Source of the DNA: Verrucomicrobiota bacterium
Lineage (GTDB): Bacteria; Verrucomicrobiota; Lentisphaeria; Oligosphaerales; Oligosphaeraceae
Direction of reading: 5' to 3'
NCBI GenBank assembly: GCA_019136135.1
Contig: JAGVUR010000060.1
Location: 1-43,368, forward strand
DNA length: 43,368 bases
Position numbers and translations under genes: made by a program. The notes beneath the pieces are model-generated. The model made no database searches, was not told where the DNA came from, and was given only the letters and a program-made list of their open reading frames with translations. Shown here one piece after another: positions 24,852-31,999 of this stretch. Positions within the stretch are counted from its first letter, which is position 1. Each line of letters begins with the position of its first letter.

Positions 24852-27178
24852 TGGGATTCCAATTTCGCGACGAATTCACCACCACCCGTGCCCCTATTGC
24901 CACCGGCTCCGTCACACTCGCCAACACCCGTCTGTCCCTTGTTGCCGGTACAGCCTTCGTGGATTTCAGCGAGGCGAATGTCCTGACCGACCATGTGGGG
25001 AAGTATCTCCGAGTCACCGATGCGGCAGGGAAAAGTGCGTGGGGGTACATCAAGGCGGCAGGGACGGGGGAGACGCTAGGGGATGAACTTGTTGTAAATG
25101 GCGACTTTTCGTCTGCAACGGGATGGATACTCAGCACAGGTGTAACCATAGGGGGCGATATACTCACCGTCGATGGTTCTGGCGCGGCATGGTCAAGGGT
25201 GGCAGACAGAATAATGGCAGATTCTACGGGGAAATTGCTGAAAGCATCCATAACCATTCTCTCCAGAACTGCAGGGTCAATAACGATAAGAGCAGGTAGT
25301 GTTGATTTTGGAACATTTTCAACGGCGGCAACTCACACGGCATACGGAGTTCCAACAACTAGCTACAGCTATTATATAAAAAACGGTTCGACTGCTTTTG
25401 CTGGCACTATTGACGATGCTTCAATGAAGCAAGTCCTCACCCCCTCCAATACCGGTGTCACCATCGTCAGCACTCGCGGCGGGACAACCTATAATTGGGC
25501 AAGCATCGAAACAGGGTTCAACTACAACGATGCGGCGGGCTATAGCTGGGCGATCTATGACGATGCTACTCAGGTATTGAACGGGAGTGCCGCAGAACCG
25601 GGAGTCGGGACGAGGACTGTCGTCGATACCGAGAATAAGCTGTCGATTGCGAATGGAGCGTTGACGTTCTCAGGGGGGAAGGCGACACCAGAGATAAGCG
25701 ACCCCTCGGTACGGTTCCCTACTGTAGCAAGAGCGGCAGGGAGAATGCTCATCTCAGATTTCACGGTTGGAACGGTTGGTCTAGCCCAAATTGGCTTTGA
25801 TGTTAACACGAGTGGCACAGTTAGCAATGGACTTTATATTTTTTCGGGGTCTGTTTTGCAGACAACCGATGCCGCAACAGCTTTAGGGGCATACACGGCA
25901 ACGTCCAACTATCAGGTAGCTGTTCCTCTCAGGGCAACGGGCAACTTCGTGTTTGTAAAGGGTGGGACGGAATATCCCTCATGGCGACTTTTGTGGATAT
26001 CGGGAACGGGGAACGACACTCCGCTATATCCTACAATAAATGGGCGTACTGCTGTTTTCACTTCCTCCTTCCTCCGCATCCCTAGCACGTTATGGCTTCC
26101 TTCCCCCCTCATCTCAGACGGTTTCAGCGCATGGGGCGTGAGTGACGGCAAGGGGCATCAGGAAGAAACAGGACTTGGTTCCGGCGGGTCAGGGAAAACG
26201 TGGTCAGGGACAACGTGGAGCGTATCAGGCGCGAAGGCGATTAACACGCCTGTCGCGGGAACATCCCTTGTCGATGCCAATGCAAGTACGTTTGAGGCGG
26301 CAGGGGGGATATATGGGTGGACGAAGTACGGGAACAATACCGTTGAGAATGATTCCAATACGCTCAAGATAACGTATGTGGATAACTCCTTGGGTGCTCT
26401 CGAACCATTTACTGATGCAAAAGATTTAACGTCTGATTTGACTGTAGGCACGTGGTATCAAGTATCCTACGATGCAAAAGTAAATGCCGGAAGCAATGTT
26501 AGACCCGCAGTGGGCGATGGCGTAGGGGTTACCTATCTTGGCAAGGAAGTCACTTCGACGGACTTCGTGACCAACATAATAACCTTCAGAGGCGCACACG
26601 CGACCAATGGCGGTTTGTGGACGGCTAACATGGGTGCAGGCGAAATCATCTGGCTCGACAACTGGACGCTCAAGCCCCTCGTCCTCTCCGAACTCATCTC
26701 AACCGTCGAAACCTCGACCCGTGACGTTATCGCTACAGTGGCAATCAGCACGACTCCGGCGGGAACACAGGCAGGATTGGCGGTAGGGATTGATAGTGCG
26801 ACAGACCCGAAATACGGGATATTCGCCTACCATGACGGCACTAACGCCAAGCTCGACAAGTTGGTGAACGGTGTATGGACGAACGTGATAAGTGCCGACG
26901 TAACTTTCTCCGCCAATGCAGAGATACGGGTCATCAGGGACGGGACGAGCTTTAGGTTGTACTACGACAATGTTCAGGTCGGCTCAACGTCAACCGTGGC
27001 GGATGTGGGTGATTACACCCTGCATGGACTGTTCAGCACGTATACAACTCCCATGGATAATTTCACGGTATATGCGAGGGGAAGCAACGGGGAATACGAC
27101 AGCAAACTCAATGCCCTCATGTCCACTAGCACGGGTGGCGGCTTCGGCTTCGGCTTCTGCTTCGGATTCGGATTCTAA
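24851..27178 (+). CDS. Large tail appendage with carbohydrate-binding-like modules
   Basis: A 775-residue, beta-rich protein low in charged residues. ELVVNGDFSSATGW (about 79-92) is the opening of a CBM-like jelly-roll. A second similar module lies near 480-600 (WTKYGNNTVENDSN, LTVGTWYQVSYDAKV), and a concanavalin-like region follows near 670-750 (IRVIRDGTSFRLYYDNVQVG). The protein ends in a striking Gly/Phe tail (STGGGFGFGFCFGFGF). It probably binds surface polysaccharide as a second receptor-binding protein. Gly/Phe tails may anchor or assemble fibres. Confidence 0.65.
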   Translation: MGFQFRDEFTTTRAPIATGSVTLANTRLSLVAGTAFVDFSEANVLTDHVGKYLRVTDAAGKSAWGYIKAAGTGETLGDELVVNGDFSSATGWILSTGVTIGGDILTVDGSGAAWSRVADRIMADSTGKLLKASITILSRTAGSITIRAGSVDFGTFSTAATHTAYGVPTTSYSYYIKNGSTAFAGTIDDASMKQVLTPSNTGVTIVSTRGGTTYNWASIETGFNYNDAAGYSWAIYDDATQVLNGSAAEPGVGTRTVVDTENKLSIANGALTFSGGKATPEISDPSVRFPTVARAAGRMLISDFTVGTVGLAQIGFDVNTSGTVSNGLYIFSGSVLQTTDAATALGAYTATSNYQVAVPLRATGNFVFVKGGTEYPSWRLLWISGTGNDTPLYPTINGRTAVFTSSFLRIPSTLWLPSPLISDGFSAWGVSDGKGHQEETGLGSGGSGKTWSGTTWSVSGAKAINTPVAGTSLVDANASTFEAAGGIYGWTKYGNNTVENDSNTLKITYVDNSLGALEPFTDAKDLTSDLTVGTWYQVSYDAKVNAGSNVRPAVGDGVGVTYLGKEVTSTDFVTNIITFRGAHATNGGLWTANMGAGEIIWLDNWTLKPLVLSELISTVETSTRDVIATVAISTTPAGTQAGLAVGIDSATDPKYGIFAYHDGTNAKLDKLVNGVWTNVISADVTFSANAEIRVIRDGTSFRLYYDNVQVGSTSTVADVGDYTLHGLFSTYTTPMDNFTVYARGSNGEYDSKLNALMSTSTGGGFGFGFCFGFGF

Positions 27179-27191
27179 AAAGGGGCGCGCG

Positions 27192-27419
27192 ATGGAAATC
27201 GGTGCAGGAATAGGAGTAGCAGGACTGGCGGTAAGCGCGGCGGCGGTAGTCATCACCGCGATCAAGGTCAAGGCAACTGACAAACAAGACAGTAACGGCA
27301 ATACCGGCAAATCATGTCCCCTCCATTCGGGCATCGAGGCGACACTGGCATATCTCAAGAACAGCATGGACACGGTGCAGGAAGATATCAAGGACATCTT
27401 GCAAAAATTAGGGGGGTGA
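27192..27419 (+). CDS. Small membrane protein (75 aa), holin candidate
   Basis: A 75-residue protein with one clear membrane segment (about residues 3-25, GAGIGVAGLAVSAAAVVITAIKV) and a charged, coiled C-terminus (TVQEDIKDILQKLGG) with one Cys-Pro-Leu-His. The topology of a single N-terminal helix and a cytoplasmic tail fits a class III holin or haemolysin-XhlA-like protein. ATG 27192 has AGGGG upstream. It stands at the head of the lysis block. Confidence 0.5.
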   Translation: MEIGAGIGVAGLAVSAAAVVITAIKVKATDKQDSNGNTGKSCPLHSGIEATLAYLKNSMDTVQEDIKDILQKLGG

Positions 27420-27421
27420 TC

Positions 27422-27577
27422 GTGAAGAACCCAATTCTGGAAGCATGGGAGAGGGCCACATACGAGGAGCAGATAGCGTTCCGGAACCTCATGGTTAAGC
27501 GGCAGAACGTCTTGCTCTGCAAACAGTTGCGGATAATGGACAAATGTTTGCTCAAGACCGTGGAGGTGAAGGAATGA
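27422..27577 (+). CDS. Small hypothetical protein (51 aa), GTG start
   Basis: A 51-residue basic helical protein starting at GTG 27422, right after six G as ribosome site and two bases behind the previous stop. Begins VKNPILEAWERATYEEQ. It overlaps the next start (ATGA). Lies in the lysis block. No family recognised. Confidence 0.5.
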   Translation: MKNPILEAWERATYEEQIAFRNLMVKRQNVLLCKQLRIMDKCLLKTVEVKE

Positions 27578-27948
27578 CCCTCAATGATAAACAGCTTGAA
27601 ACATTGGAAAAGATACGCCGTGCAGCCGAACTGCTTGGCGTTGACCCTGATTGGGCGGCGGCGGTTGCCATGACTGAATCCGCGTTAGGACTTCACCAGC
27701 TATCTCGGACCGGGGCAAAGGGCGTGTTTCAGATGACCACCATTGCCATGAAAGACCTTCTGCAGGAGATGCAGAAAGCCGATGACGACATGATAGACAT
27801 TGCCTGCGGTGTCCTGTTCCTGAGGCTCTTGCTCAAGAGGTGGAAGACGGAAGAGGAAGCAACGGGGCACTTTTGCGACCCGGCGGATAGAGGGTTTTAC
27901 ATCGACAGGATGAAGAAGTTCAGGAAGGAACTGAAGGATATGGGGTGA
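27574..27948 (+). CDS. Lytic transglycosylase-like endolysin (124 aa)
   Basis: A 124-residue protein with the SLT/goose-lysozyme-type core: AAAVAMTESALGL at about 28-40, with Glu35 as likely catalytic acid, then GAKGVFQMT (the GxxGxFQ motif), then a DIACGVLFLRLLL helix. It would cleave peptidoglycan at lysis. ATG 27574 overlaps the previous stop. No signal peptide, so a holin would be needed; small membrane proteins flank it. Short for the family, but the motif order is intact. Confidence 0.75.
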   Translation: MTLNDKQLETLEKIRRAAELLGVDPDWAAAVAMTESALGLHQLSRTGAKGVFQMTTIAMKDLLQEMQKADDDMIDIACGVLFLRLLLKRWKTEEEATGHFCDPADRGFYIDRMKKFRKELKDMG

Positions 27949-28016
27949 CTGATGGCCTCAGAACATCAGGCAGAGTCCGGCTGCTGAGTCCGGACACAAT
28001 AAAAACAGGAGGCAAC

Positions 28017-28304
28017 ATGAATTGGTTAGCATTAATACCAGTAGTAGCGCAGTTGATTTCTTTCGCGGAGAAGCTTTTCACAGGAAGCGGTAAGGGTGAG
28101 CTTAAGAAAAGCGTCGTTCTGGGTGCGGCTGAGGCCGTGGTGTCCGGTATGACGGCGGTATCGACAGGGGGACAGAAAGATACATGGACGGCCATAGCCC
28201 CGCAGGTAAGCACGATTATCGATGGCGTGGTGGCCGTGGCGAATGCTACCGGATGGGTTGATATCGCGGATGACAATTTTGACAACATGAAAAACGGGGG
28301 GTAG
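28017..28304 (+). CDS. Holin-like small protein (95 aa)
   Basis: A 95-residue protein with AGGAGG upstream of ATG 28017. It starts MNWLALIPVVAQLISFAEKLF, a hydrophobic N-terminal helix followed by GSGKGELKK, a pattern seen in phage holin-neighbour proteins. The rest is moderately hydrophobic (SVVLGAAEAVVSGM). It sits between the endolysin and a second small membrane protein. Holin or holin accessory is an inference from position and topology. Confidence 0.5.
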   Translation: MNWLALIPVVAQLISFAEKLFTGSGKGELKKSVVLGAAEAVVSGMTAVSTGGQKDTWTAIAPQVSTIIDGVVAVANATGWVDIADDNFDNMKNGG

Positions 28305-28307
28305 GTC

Positions 28308-28457
28308 ATGCTGAGACCTGACAACAACACGGTTGCCCTGATGTGCATGACCCTGATCGTCTGCCTTGCAATGGCCCTGAAGATCGAAGGGGCGAAAGAG
28401 ATCACCCTTGCGATAGGCGGGGCGCTCGGCGGATGGATTGCGAAGGAGAGACAGTAA
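28308..28457 (+). CDS. Very small two-helix membrane protein (49 aa), holin candidate
   Basis: A 49-codon frame three bases after the previous stop. It has two hydrophobic segments (TVALMCMTLIVCLAMAL and ITLAIGGALGGWIA) joined by a short charged turn (KIEGAKE) and ends in a basic tail. This hairpin topology is typical of class II holins. It is the last rightward gene before a terminator. Ribosome site GGGGGG is slightly distant. Confidence 0.55.
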   Translation: MLRPDNNTVALMCMTLIVCLAMALKIEGAKEITLAIGGALGGWIAKERQ

Positions 28458-28491
28458 CATTACCGATGTTAACGAGCAAAATGAACGATGT

Positions 28492-28522
28492 CAGTAGGTC
28501 TAATGGGCTTACTGGCATTTTT
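28492..28522 (+). terminator. Terminator closing the rightward late operon
   Basis: CAGTAGG (28492-28498) pairs with CTTACTG (28508-28514), seven pairs including one G-U, followed by GCATTTTTG. It lies 35 bases after the last late gene and faces the converging leftward genes. Confidence 0.65.
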
Positions 28523-28560
28523 GTATTTCCCAATCCCAATATCCGATAAGGTTGGCTATT

Positions 28561-28716
28561 TCATCTTCCATCGTCGGCCTCCTTGGTGTCGGGGAGGGGA
28601 CACCATGCGGGGATAGACATAATGTCCTCGATCGGTAGATATTGCAAGTACGTACACAAATTGTCCCATGATTTATACGGGCACCATTCGCACTTCTCAA
28701 CCCTGATTATCTTCAC
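28561..28716 (-). CDS. Cys-rich small protein (51 aa), GTG start
   Basis: A 51-residue protein with CEWCPY near residue 9, a further Cys at 21 and SIPAWCPLPD near 34-43, a layout seen in small phage proteins that bind a metal. GTG at 28716 is chosen because AAGGAGG stands five bases upstream; longer starts would include that ribosome site. It is the last gene of the leftward block. Function unknown. Confidence 0.55.
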   Translation of the reverse strand: MKIIRVEKCEWCPYKSWDNLCTYLQYLPIEDIMSIPAWCPLPDTKEADDGR

Positions 28717-28732
28717 GCTTCCTCCTTGAACC

Positions 28733-28773
28733 ATTAAGGATTCCTTAATAGTTGAGCCTTCCGGAAATTCCGG
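28733..28773. promoter_or_regulatory. Two palindromes upstream of the Cys-rich gene
   Basis: ATTAAGGA-T-TCCTTAAT (28733-28749) and CCGGAA-A-TTCCGG (28761-28773) are both perfect inverted repeats around one central base, 11 bases apart, in the 146-base gap between the methyltransferase gene and the Cys-rich gene. They look like operator sites for a dimeric regulator; the phage's own ribbon-helix-helix protein is one candidate. No promoter is obvious. Confidence 0.45.
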
Positions 28774-28862
28774 ATAGTTGGCAGGGGGCGGAGCCCATCT
28801 CCGCATTGCCGAGAGAGGGGGTTTCCCTCCCTCCGCCGTGGAATCGAACCACTTAAGGACAT

Positions 28863-30026
28863 TTAAATGCCCCCCCTGCCGTTTTTATAATCCATGTATG
28901 CCTTGATGAACTCGGCGGCCAAGGGAGGGACAATTGCGTTGCCTGCCCCTTTAAGAAGACCCACTCTACCGGGGACAGTTCCGCACAACGGGAATAGCGT
29001 TGTCATTCCTCCAGTGATCTTAACAGCGCCTTCCTGTAGTCTTCGTATTGCGCCTTCGTTTTCAGCAATGCCTTCATGCCAATCATCGCCCAAGAAAGCG
29101 GATACCCCATCAACCACAGACTGAAAGCCGGATTGAGGCGAAGGGATACGTCTGATTTTTCCATCCCGGCAGGGCCACCAGATTGAGAGGGACCAGTCAA
29201 CTGCGCTGCCATCTGCGCCGGCATCGTCGCTACATCGCCCTTCTGGTGTCTCTCTTCCCACGATTCCTGATTCTCGTCCGTGGTCTTGTTGGCATGAGGG
29301 GTTTTCCAACCGGCTATTACCGCTATCGCCTGTGTCTGTAGATGTGTCGATTTCTCTATCGGCCTTCCCGATGTTCGCGGGGTCGAAAACTCCCCGTCGT
29401 GCGCTTTCGGGGTTTGCCAACCCGCCAAATCCACCGCACTCGGCAAGTCGTATCCGTTCTTGCGCCGCATCCGTTCGCGATACGCCCCCTCGTTCGTCCT
29501 CGTGCCTTTTTCCCCATCCGTCCTGCGTGTTGTCGGCCACCCACCAAAGTCTTTGCCTGATGTGCGGCGCCCCGATGCCCGCAGCGCACAAATCGGCTCC
29601 CCCGACAACATATCCCATCGCTTCCAGGTCAGAACGTACTCCGGAGAGCCATAACCTTCCATCCTTTGACGCAACCTGCTCCCCAAAGACCGTTGCAGGT
29701 CTGCACTGGGCGATAAGCCAGCGAAAAGCGGGCCACAGGTGTCGTTCATCTGCGAGTCCTTTCCCTTTCCCGGCGACACTGAATGGCTGGCAAGGGCAGC
29801 TTCCCGTCCACACTTCTCTGTCTTCAGGCCACCCAGCCAATCGTAATGCGTAAGGCCAGCCGCCAATGCCGCAGAAAAAGTGACACTGGACATATCCGTC
29901 GAGGTCTGAGGGTTTAACTTCAAGGATGCTCCGATCATCTATGTCTCCTTTGGGGATTAACCCGTCTGTGATGAGTTCCTTCAACCATTTGCAGACGAAA
30001 GGGTCGTTGTCGTTGTAGTAGTTCAT
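28863..30026 (-). CDS. dcm: DNA (cytosine-5) methyltransferase
   Basis: A 387-residue C5 methyltransferase with the motifs in order: I FFCGIGGW (50-57), IV GSCPCQPFS with catalytic Cys (75-83), VI FGEQV in place of ENV (114-118), VIII IRQRLWWVAD (156-165), and X GAGNAIVPPLAAEFI (360-374). The target-recognition region (170-290) is low-complexity, with LANP/LENP repeats. GGAGG stands six bases before ATG 30026. No cognate nuclease is nearby, so it probably protects phage DNA from host restriction. A 311-codon frame is nested inside it. Confidence 0.92.
   Translation of the reverse strand: MNYYNDNDPFVCKWLKELITDGLIPKGDIDDRSILEVKPSDLDGYVQCHFFCGIGGWPYALRLAGWPEDREVWTGSCPCQPFSVAGKGKGLADERHLWPAFRWLIAQCRPATVFGEQVASKDGRLWLSGVRSDLEAMGYVVGGADLCAAGIGAPHIRQRLWWVADNTQDGWGKRHEDERGGVSRTDAAQERIRLAECGGFGGLANPESARRGVFDPANIGKADREIDTSTDTGDSGNSRLENPSCQQDHGRESGIVGRETPEGRCSDDAGADGSAVDWSLSIWWPCRDGKIRRIPSPQSGFQSVVDGVSAFLGDDWHEGIAENEGAIRRLQEGAVKITGGMTTLFPLCGTVPGRVGLLKGAGNAIVPPLAAEFIKAYMDYKNGRGGI
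29003..29938 (-). CDS. Nested overlapping gene inside dcm: GWxTP-repeat/MGYP-motif protein (311 aa)
   Basis: A 311-codon frame on the same strand but another frame of the methyltransferase gene, fully inside it. ATG 29938 has its own AAAGGAG site six bases upstream. The product does not look like random translation: it has GGWPTT (132), AGWQTP (172) and AGWKTP (209) repeats, WKRWDMLSGEPICALRASG, and LNPAFSLWLMGYPLSW (268-283). From memory, these match a family of phage proteins linked to cytosine methylases. The repeats coincide with WVADN, LANP and LENP of the other frame. Role unknown, perhaps in target recognition. A conserved but untranslated frame cannot be excluded. Confidence 0.6.
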   Translation of the reverse strand: MIGASLKLNPQTSTDMSSVTFSAALAAGLTHYDWLGGLKTEKCGREAALASHSVSPGKGKDSQMNDTCGPLFAGLSPSADLQRSLGSRLRQRMEGYGSPEYVLTWKRWDMLSGEPICALRASGRRTSGKDFGGWPTTRRTDGEKGTRTNEGAYRERMRRKNGYDLPSAVDLAGWQTPKAHDGEFSTPRTSGRPIEKSTHLQTQAIAVIAGWKTPHANKTTDENQESWEERHQKGDVATMPAQMAAQLTGPSQSGGPAGMEKSDVSLRLNPAFSLWLMGYPLSWAMIGMKALLKTKAQYEDYRKALLRSLEE

Positions 30027-30153
30027 TCCAATCCTCCAATTTGCGGGACCGCAGGCCGCGCCCCTGCGTTGGGGTTCCTTGGTTTCCGGTCCACCCCTTA
30101 TATTTCTGCAACTCGTGAGGCATCACCCTCTCCCCTTGTGCAACCCTTATCAT
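29935..30153 (-). CDS. Possible small gene overlapping the dcm start (72 aa)
   Basis: A 72-codon frame that fills the 123-base gap upstream of dcm and runs 92 bases into it. ATG 30153 overlaps the previous stop (ATGA); a second in-frame ATG follows GGGGAGAGGGTG. The stop overlaps the start of the nested 311-codon frame. The sequence (MPHELQKYKGWTGNQGT) is basic with no recognised domain. It could serve translational coupling of the methylase genes, or be chance. Confidence 0.35.
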   Translation of the reverse strand: MIRVAQGERVMPHELQKYKGWTGNQGTPTQGRGLRSRKLEDWNELLQRQRPFRLQMVEGTHHRRVNPQRRHR

Positions 30154-30608
30154 AACGACTCACCGGTAGTGGTTTTGACATCGGTTTCCGCTTCGGAGCT
30201 GTTAAATTCCGAAGGGATAATCGAAAGAAATGGAAGGCCACCAAGCCAGGCGCTTAACTGCTCGTCGTCGCTCATGCCAAGGTCCATTTCCATCAGTTCG
30301 TCCGGGCAGAAAGTCGCGGCCACGATAGTGTCTCCATAGAACCTCTGCAATTCGAGCCAAAGCAGTTTTCCGGGGATTCCCCATAGTCCTACTACGCGAT
30401 AGTGGTACCCATTAAACGCCAATACGGTTGGATATTCGTCTCCATCTGGAACAATTTTGATGTGGCCTGTTTCCGGGCAAGACCGGTCATATTTCCATCC
30501 ATTCATCGCCTTCACAACTTGCGGACAATTACCGGTCATGTGGAACCCACCACAGTAAAAGCAATGAATCTCGTATTTTTGTGTCCCAAGCCAACGTTTT
30601 TCTTTCAT
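30150..30608 (-). CDS. Hypothetical protein with near zinc-knuckle (152 aa)
   Basis: A 152-residue protein with CFYCGGFHMTGNC near residue 16, one residue short of the classic CCHC zinc knuckle, so probably nucleic-acid or metal binding. The remainder is mixed, with many aromatic residues (FNGYHYRVVGLWGIPGKLLW) and an acidic C-terminus. ATGA-type overlaps link it to both neighbours in the leftward methylase operon. Function unknown. Confidence 0.6.
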   Translation of the reverse strand: MKEKRWLGTQKYEIHCFYCGGFHMTGNCPQVVKAMNGWKYDRSCPETGHIKIVPDGDEYPTVLAFNGYHYRVVGLWGIPGKLLWLELQRFYGDTIVAATFCPDELMEMDLGMSDDEQLSAWLGGLPFLSIIPSEFNSSEAETDVKTTTGESL

Positions 30609-30880
30609 TCTTTATCCTCCTTGATCCATTCTCCACCTACCAACTCCGGCATCCATCCGTGCTTTTCGGTGTCCGGAAACTGAAACGCTTGAGCATTCTC
30701 GGGCAAGATCAGGAATATCGCGTTCTGCAGCGCCTCGATGTGTAGGCCGTGTGTCCAGTTGATGACGGCCCAAAATAAATTACTGAATAGCCAGCAGACG
30801 TAACAGGACCGGCGTTTCCGATTACTCAGCATGACGCCCGCGACGGCTAGGGCGAGGAAGATCAGGTGATGGAGGGTCAT
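30605..30880 (-). CDS. Small membrane protein, PnuC-like fold (91 aa)
   Basis: A 91-residue protein. Two to three hydrophobic segments (HLIFLALAVAGVMLS, CYVCWLFSNLFWAVINW, ALQNAIFLILP) are separated by SNRKRRS. The pattern of RR-C-aromatic, SN-FWA and a later helix resembles short PnuC-like membrane proteins often found in phages. Any transport of nicotinamide compounds is speculative. Its start overlaps the end of the DNA methyltransferase gene. Confidence 0.5.
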   Translation of the reverse strand: MTLHHLIFLALAVAGVMLSNRKRRSCYVCWLFSNLFWAVINWTHGLHIEALQNAIFLILPENAQAFQFPDTEKHGWMPELVGGEWIKEDKE

Positions 30881-31803
30881 AGAGGCAGGACTCCCACGTT
30901 TAACAGCGGCGCGTCCCCTTCGATCCTCCGCCGTGCCATTTCGATATATTCCCCGTTCAATTCGATGCCGATGTATTGCCGGTTCAGCCGCGAACAGACA
31001 AGACCGGTCGTGCCTGCGCCGAAGAAAGGGTCAAGAACGATGCCTCCTTCGGGACATCCGGCAAGGATACAAGGTTCAATCAGATCGGGTGGGAAGGTTG
31101 CAAAGTGGGCTTCCTTGAAGGGCTTTGTGGTGATCGTCCAGACGCTTCTTTTATTGCGACCCCCTTTACCATACCCCGTTCTTAATCCCGCACCGAGCAG
31201 CGATAAAAACGCTTTTCCGTATCCCTCGTTCCTTTTATCTCTCAATGGTCCGGGATTCGTTTCAAATGGCTCCTTCACCGCCTCGTTGTCATAAAAATAC
31301 CGTGCGCTCTTAGTCAGCAGGAAAATATACTCATGGCTCTTTGTGCAACGGTCCTTGACGCTTTCGGGCATCGGGTTTGGCTTGTGCCAGATGATGTCTT
31401 GCCGCAGATACCAGCCATCAGCTTGTAGGGCGAAGGCTACGCGCCAAGGGATGCCTACGAGGTCTTTGGGTTTGAGGCCGTGATTAAAACGCTGGTTCAC
31501 GTTATGAAACGAACCAGCGTTTGAAAGTTGTTTTGCACTTGGTCCTCCGCTTCCTTTGGTGTCGCTTGCGTATGAGTCACCAAGATTAAGCAAAAGCGTT
31601 CCGTCAGATTTCAGCACCCTTTTTACTTCTCTAAAAACCTCCACCATTTTTGAAGCGTATTCTTCCGGTGTGCGCTCAAGTCCGAGCTGTCCGTCAACCC
31701 CGTAGTCCCTCAATCCCCAATACGGCGGACTTGTCACGCAACAGTTCACCGATTCGTCGGGTAAGGTTTTCAACATCGTGAGTGCGTCACCGTGGAGGAT
31801 CAT
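30877..31803 (-). CDS. DNA methyltransferase, N4-cytosine/N6-adenine (beta class)
   Basis: A 308-residue amino-methyltransferase. Catalytic motif IV TSPPYWGLRDY (24-34) comes first and the SAM motif I DPFFGAGTTG near residue 258, the order of the beta class. SPPY favours N4-cytosine or N6-adenine methylation. IIWHKPNPMPESVKDR matches the family. No restriction nuclease lies next to it. With dcm it makes a two-enzyme DNA-modification set, probably against host restriction. Confidence 0.9.
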   Translation of the reverse strand: MILHGDALTMLKTLPDESVNCCVTSPPYWGLRDYGVDGQLGLERTPEEYASKMVEVFREVKRVLKSDGTLLLNLGDSYASDTKGSGGPSAKQLSNAGSFHNVNQRFNHGLKPKDLVGIPWRVAFALQADGWYLRQDIIWHKPNPMPESVKDRCTKSHEYIFLLTKSARYFYDNEAVKEPFETNPGPLRDKRNEGYGKAFLSLLGAGLRTGYGKGGRNKRSVWTITTKPFKEAHFATFPPDLIEPCILAGCPEGGIVLDPFFGAGTTGLVCSRLNRQYIGIELNGEYIEMARRRIEGDAPLLNVGVLPL

Positions 31804-31864
31804 TTATATTTCCCTTGAAATAAGCCCCCCGGCCCCTCACACTTCGCCGGGTCCTGACAGGTTC

Positions 31865-31999
31865 TTACCATCTCTCCCCCTTCTTCTCCAGATAACTCTC
31901 CATCGCCTTCAGCATCCAATCCTGCATCCTAATCTTTTCCCTGGCTGCATCAATCTTGACCCGCATATGGAGGTCATCGGGGACGCCGGTTATGTTCAT
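31865..31999 (-). CDS. Ribbon-helix-helix small DNA-binding protein (44 aa)
   Basis: A 44-residue frame beginning MNITGVPDDLHMRVKIDAAR and continuing with MQDWMLKAMESYLEKK. The VPDDLHxRVKI strand followed by two helices is the ribbon-helix-helix (Arc/CopG) pattern. ATG 31999 overlaps the previous gene's stop (ATGA), so it is translationally coupled. It may repress one of the leftward promoters or the methylase genes. Small but convincing. Confidence 0.65.
   Translation of the reverse strand: MNITGVPDDLHMRVKIDAAREKIRMQDWMLKAMESYLEKKGERW

Noticed and set aside
28800..28935. Complete tRNA gene around the T-arm-like sequence
   Set aside because: No acceptor, D-arm or anticodon arm can be paired at normal distances, and the outermost T-stem pair is a mismatch.
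29332..29853. 173-codon + strand frame inside the methyltransferase region
   Set aside because: Third-frame shadow in a GC-rich region; no start signal and no motif, unlike the nested minus-strand frame.
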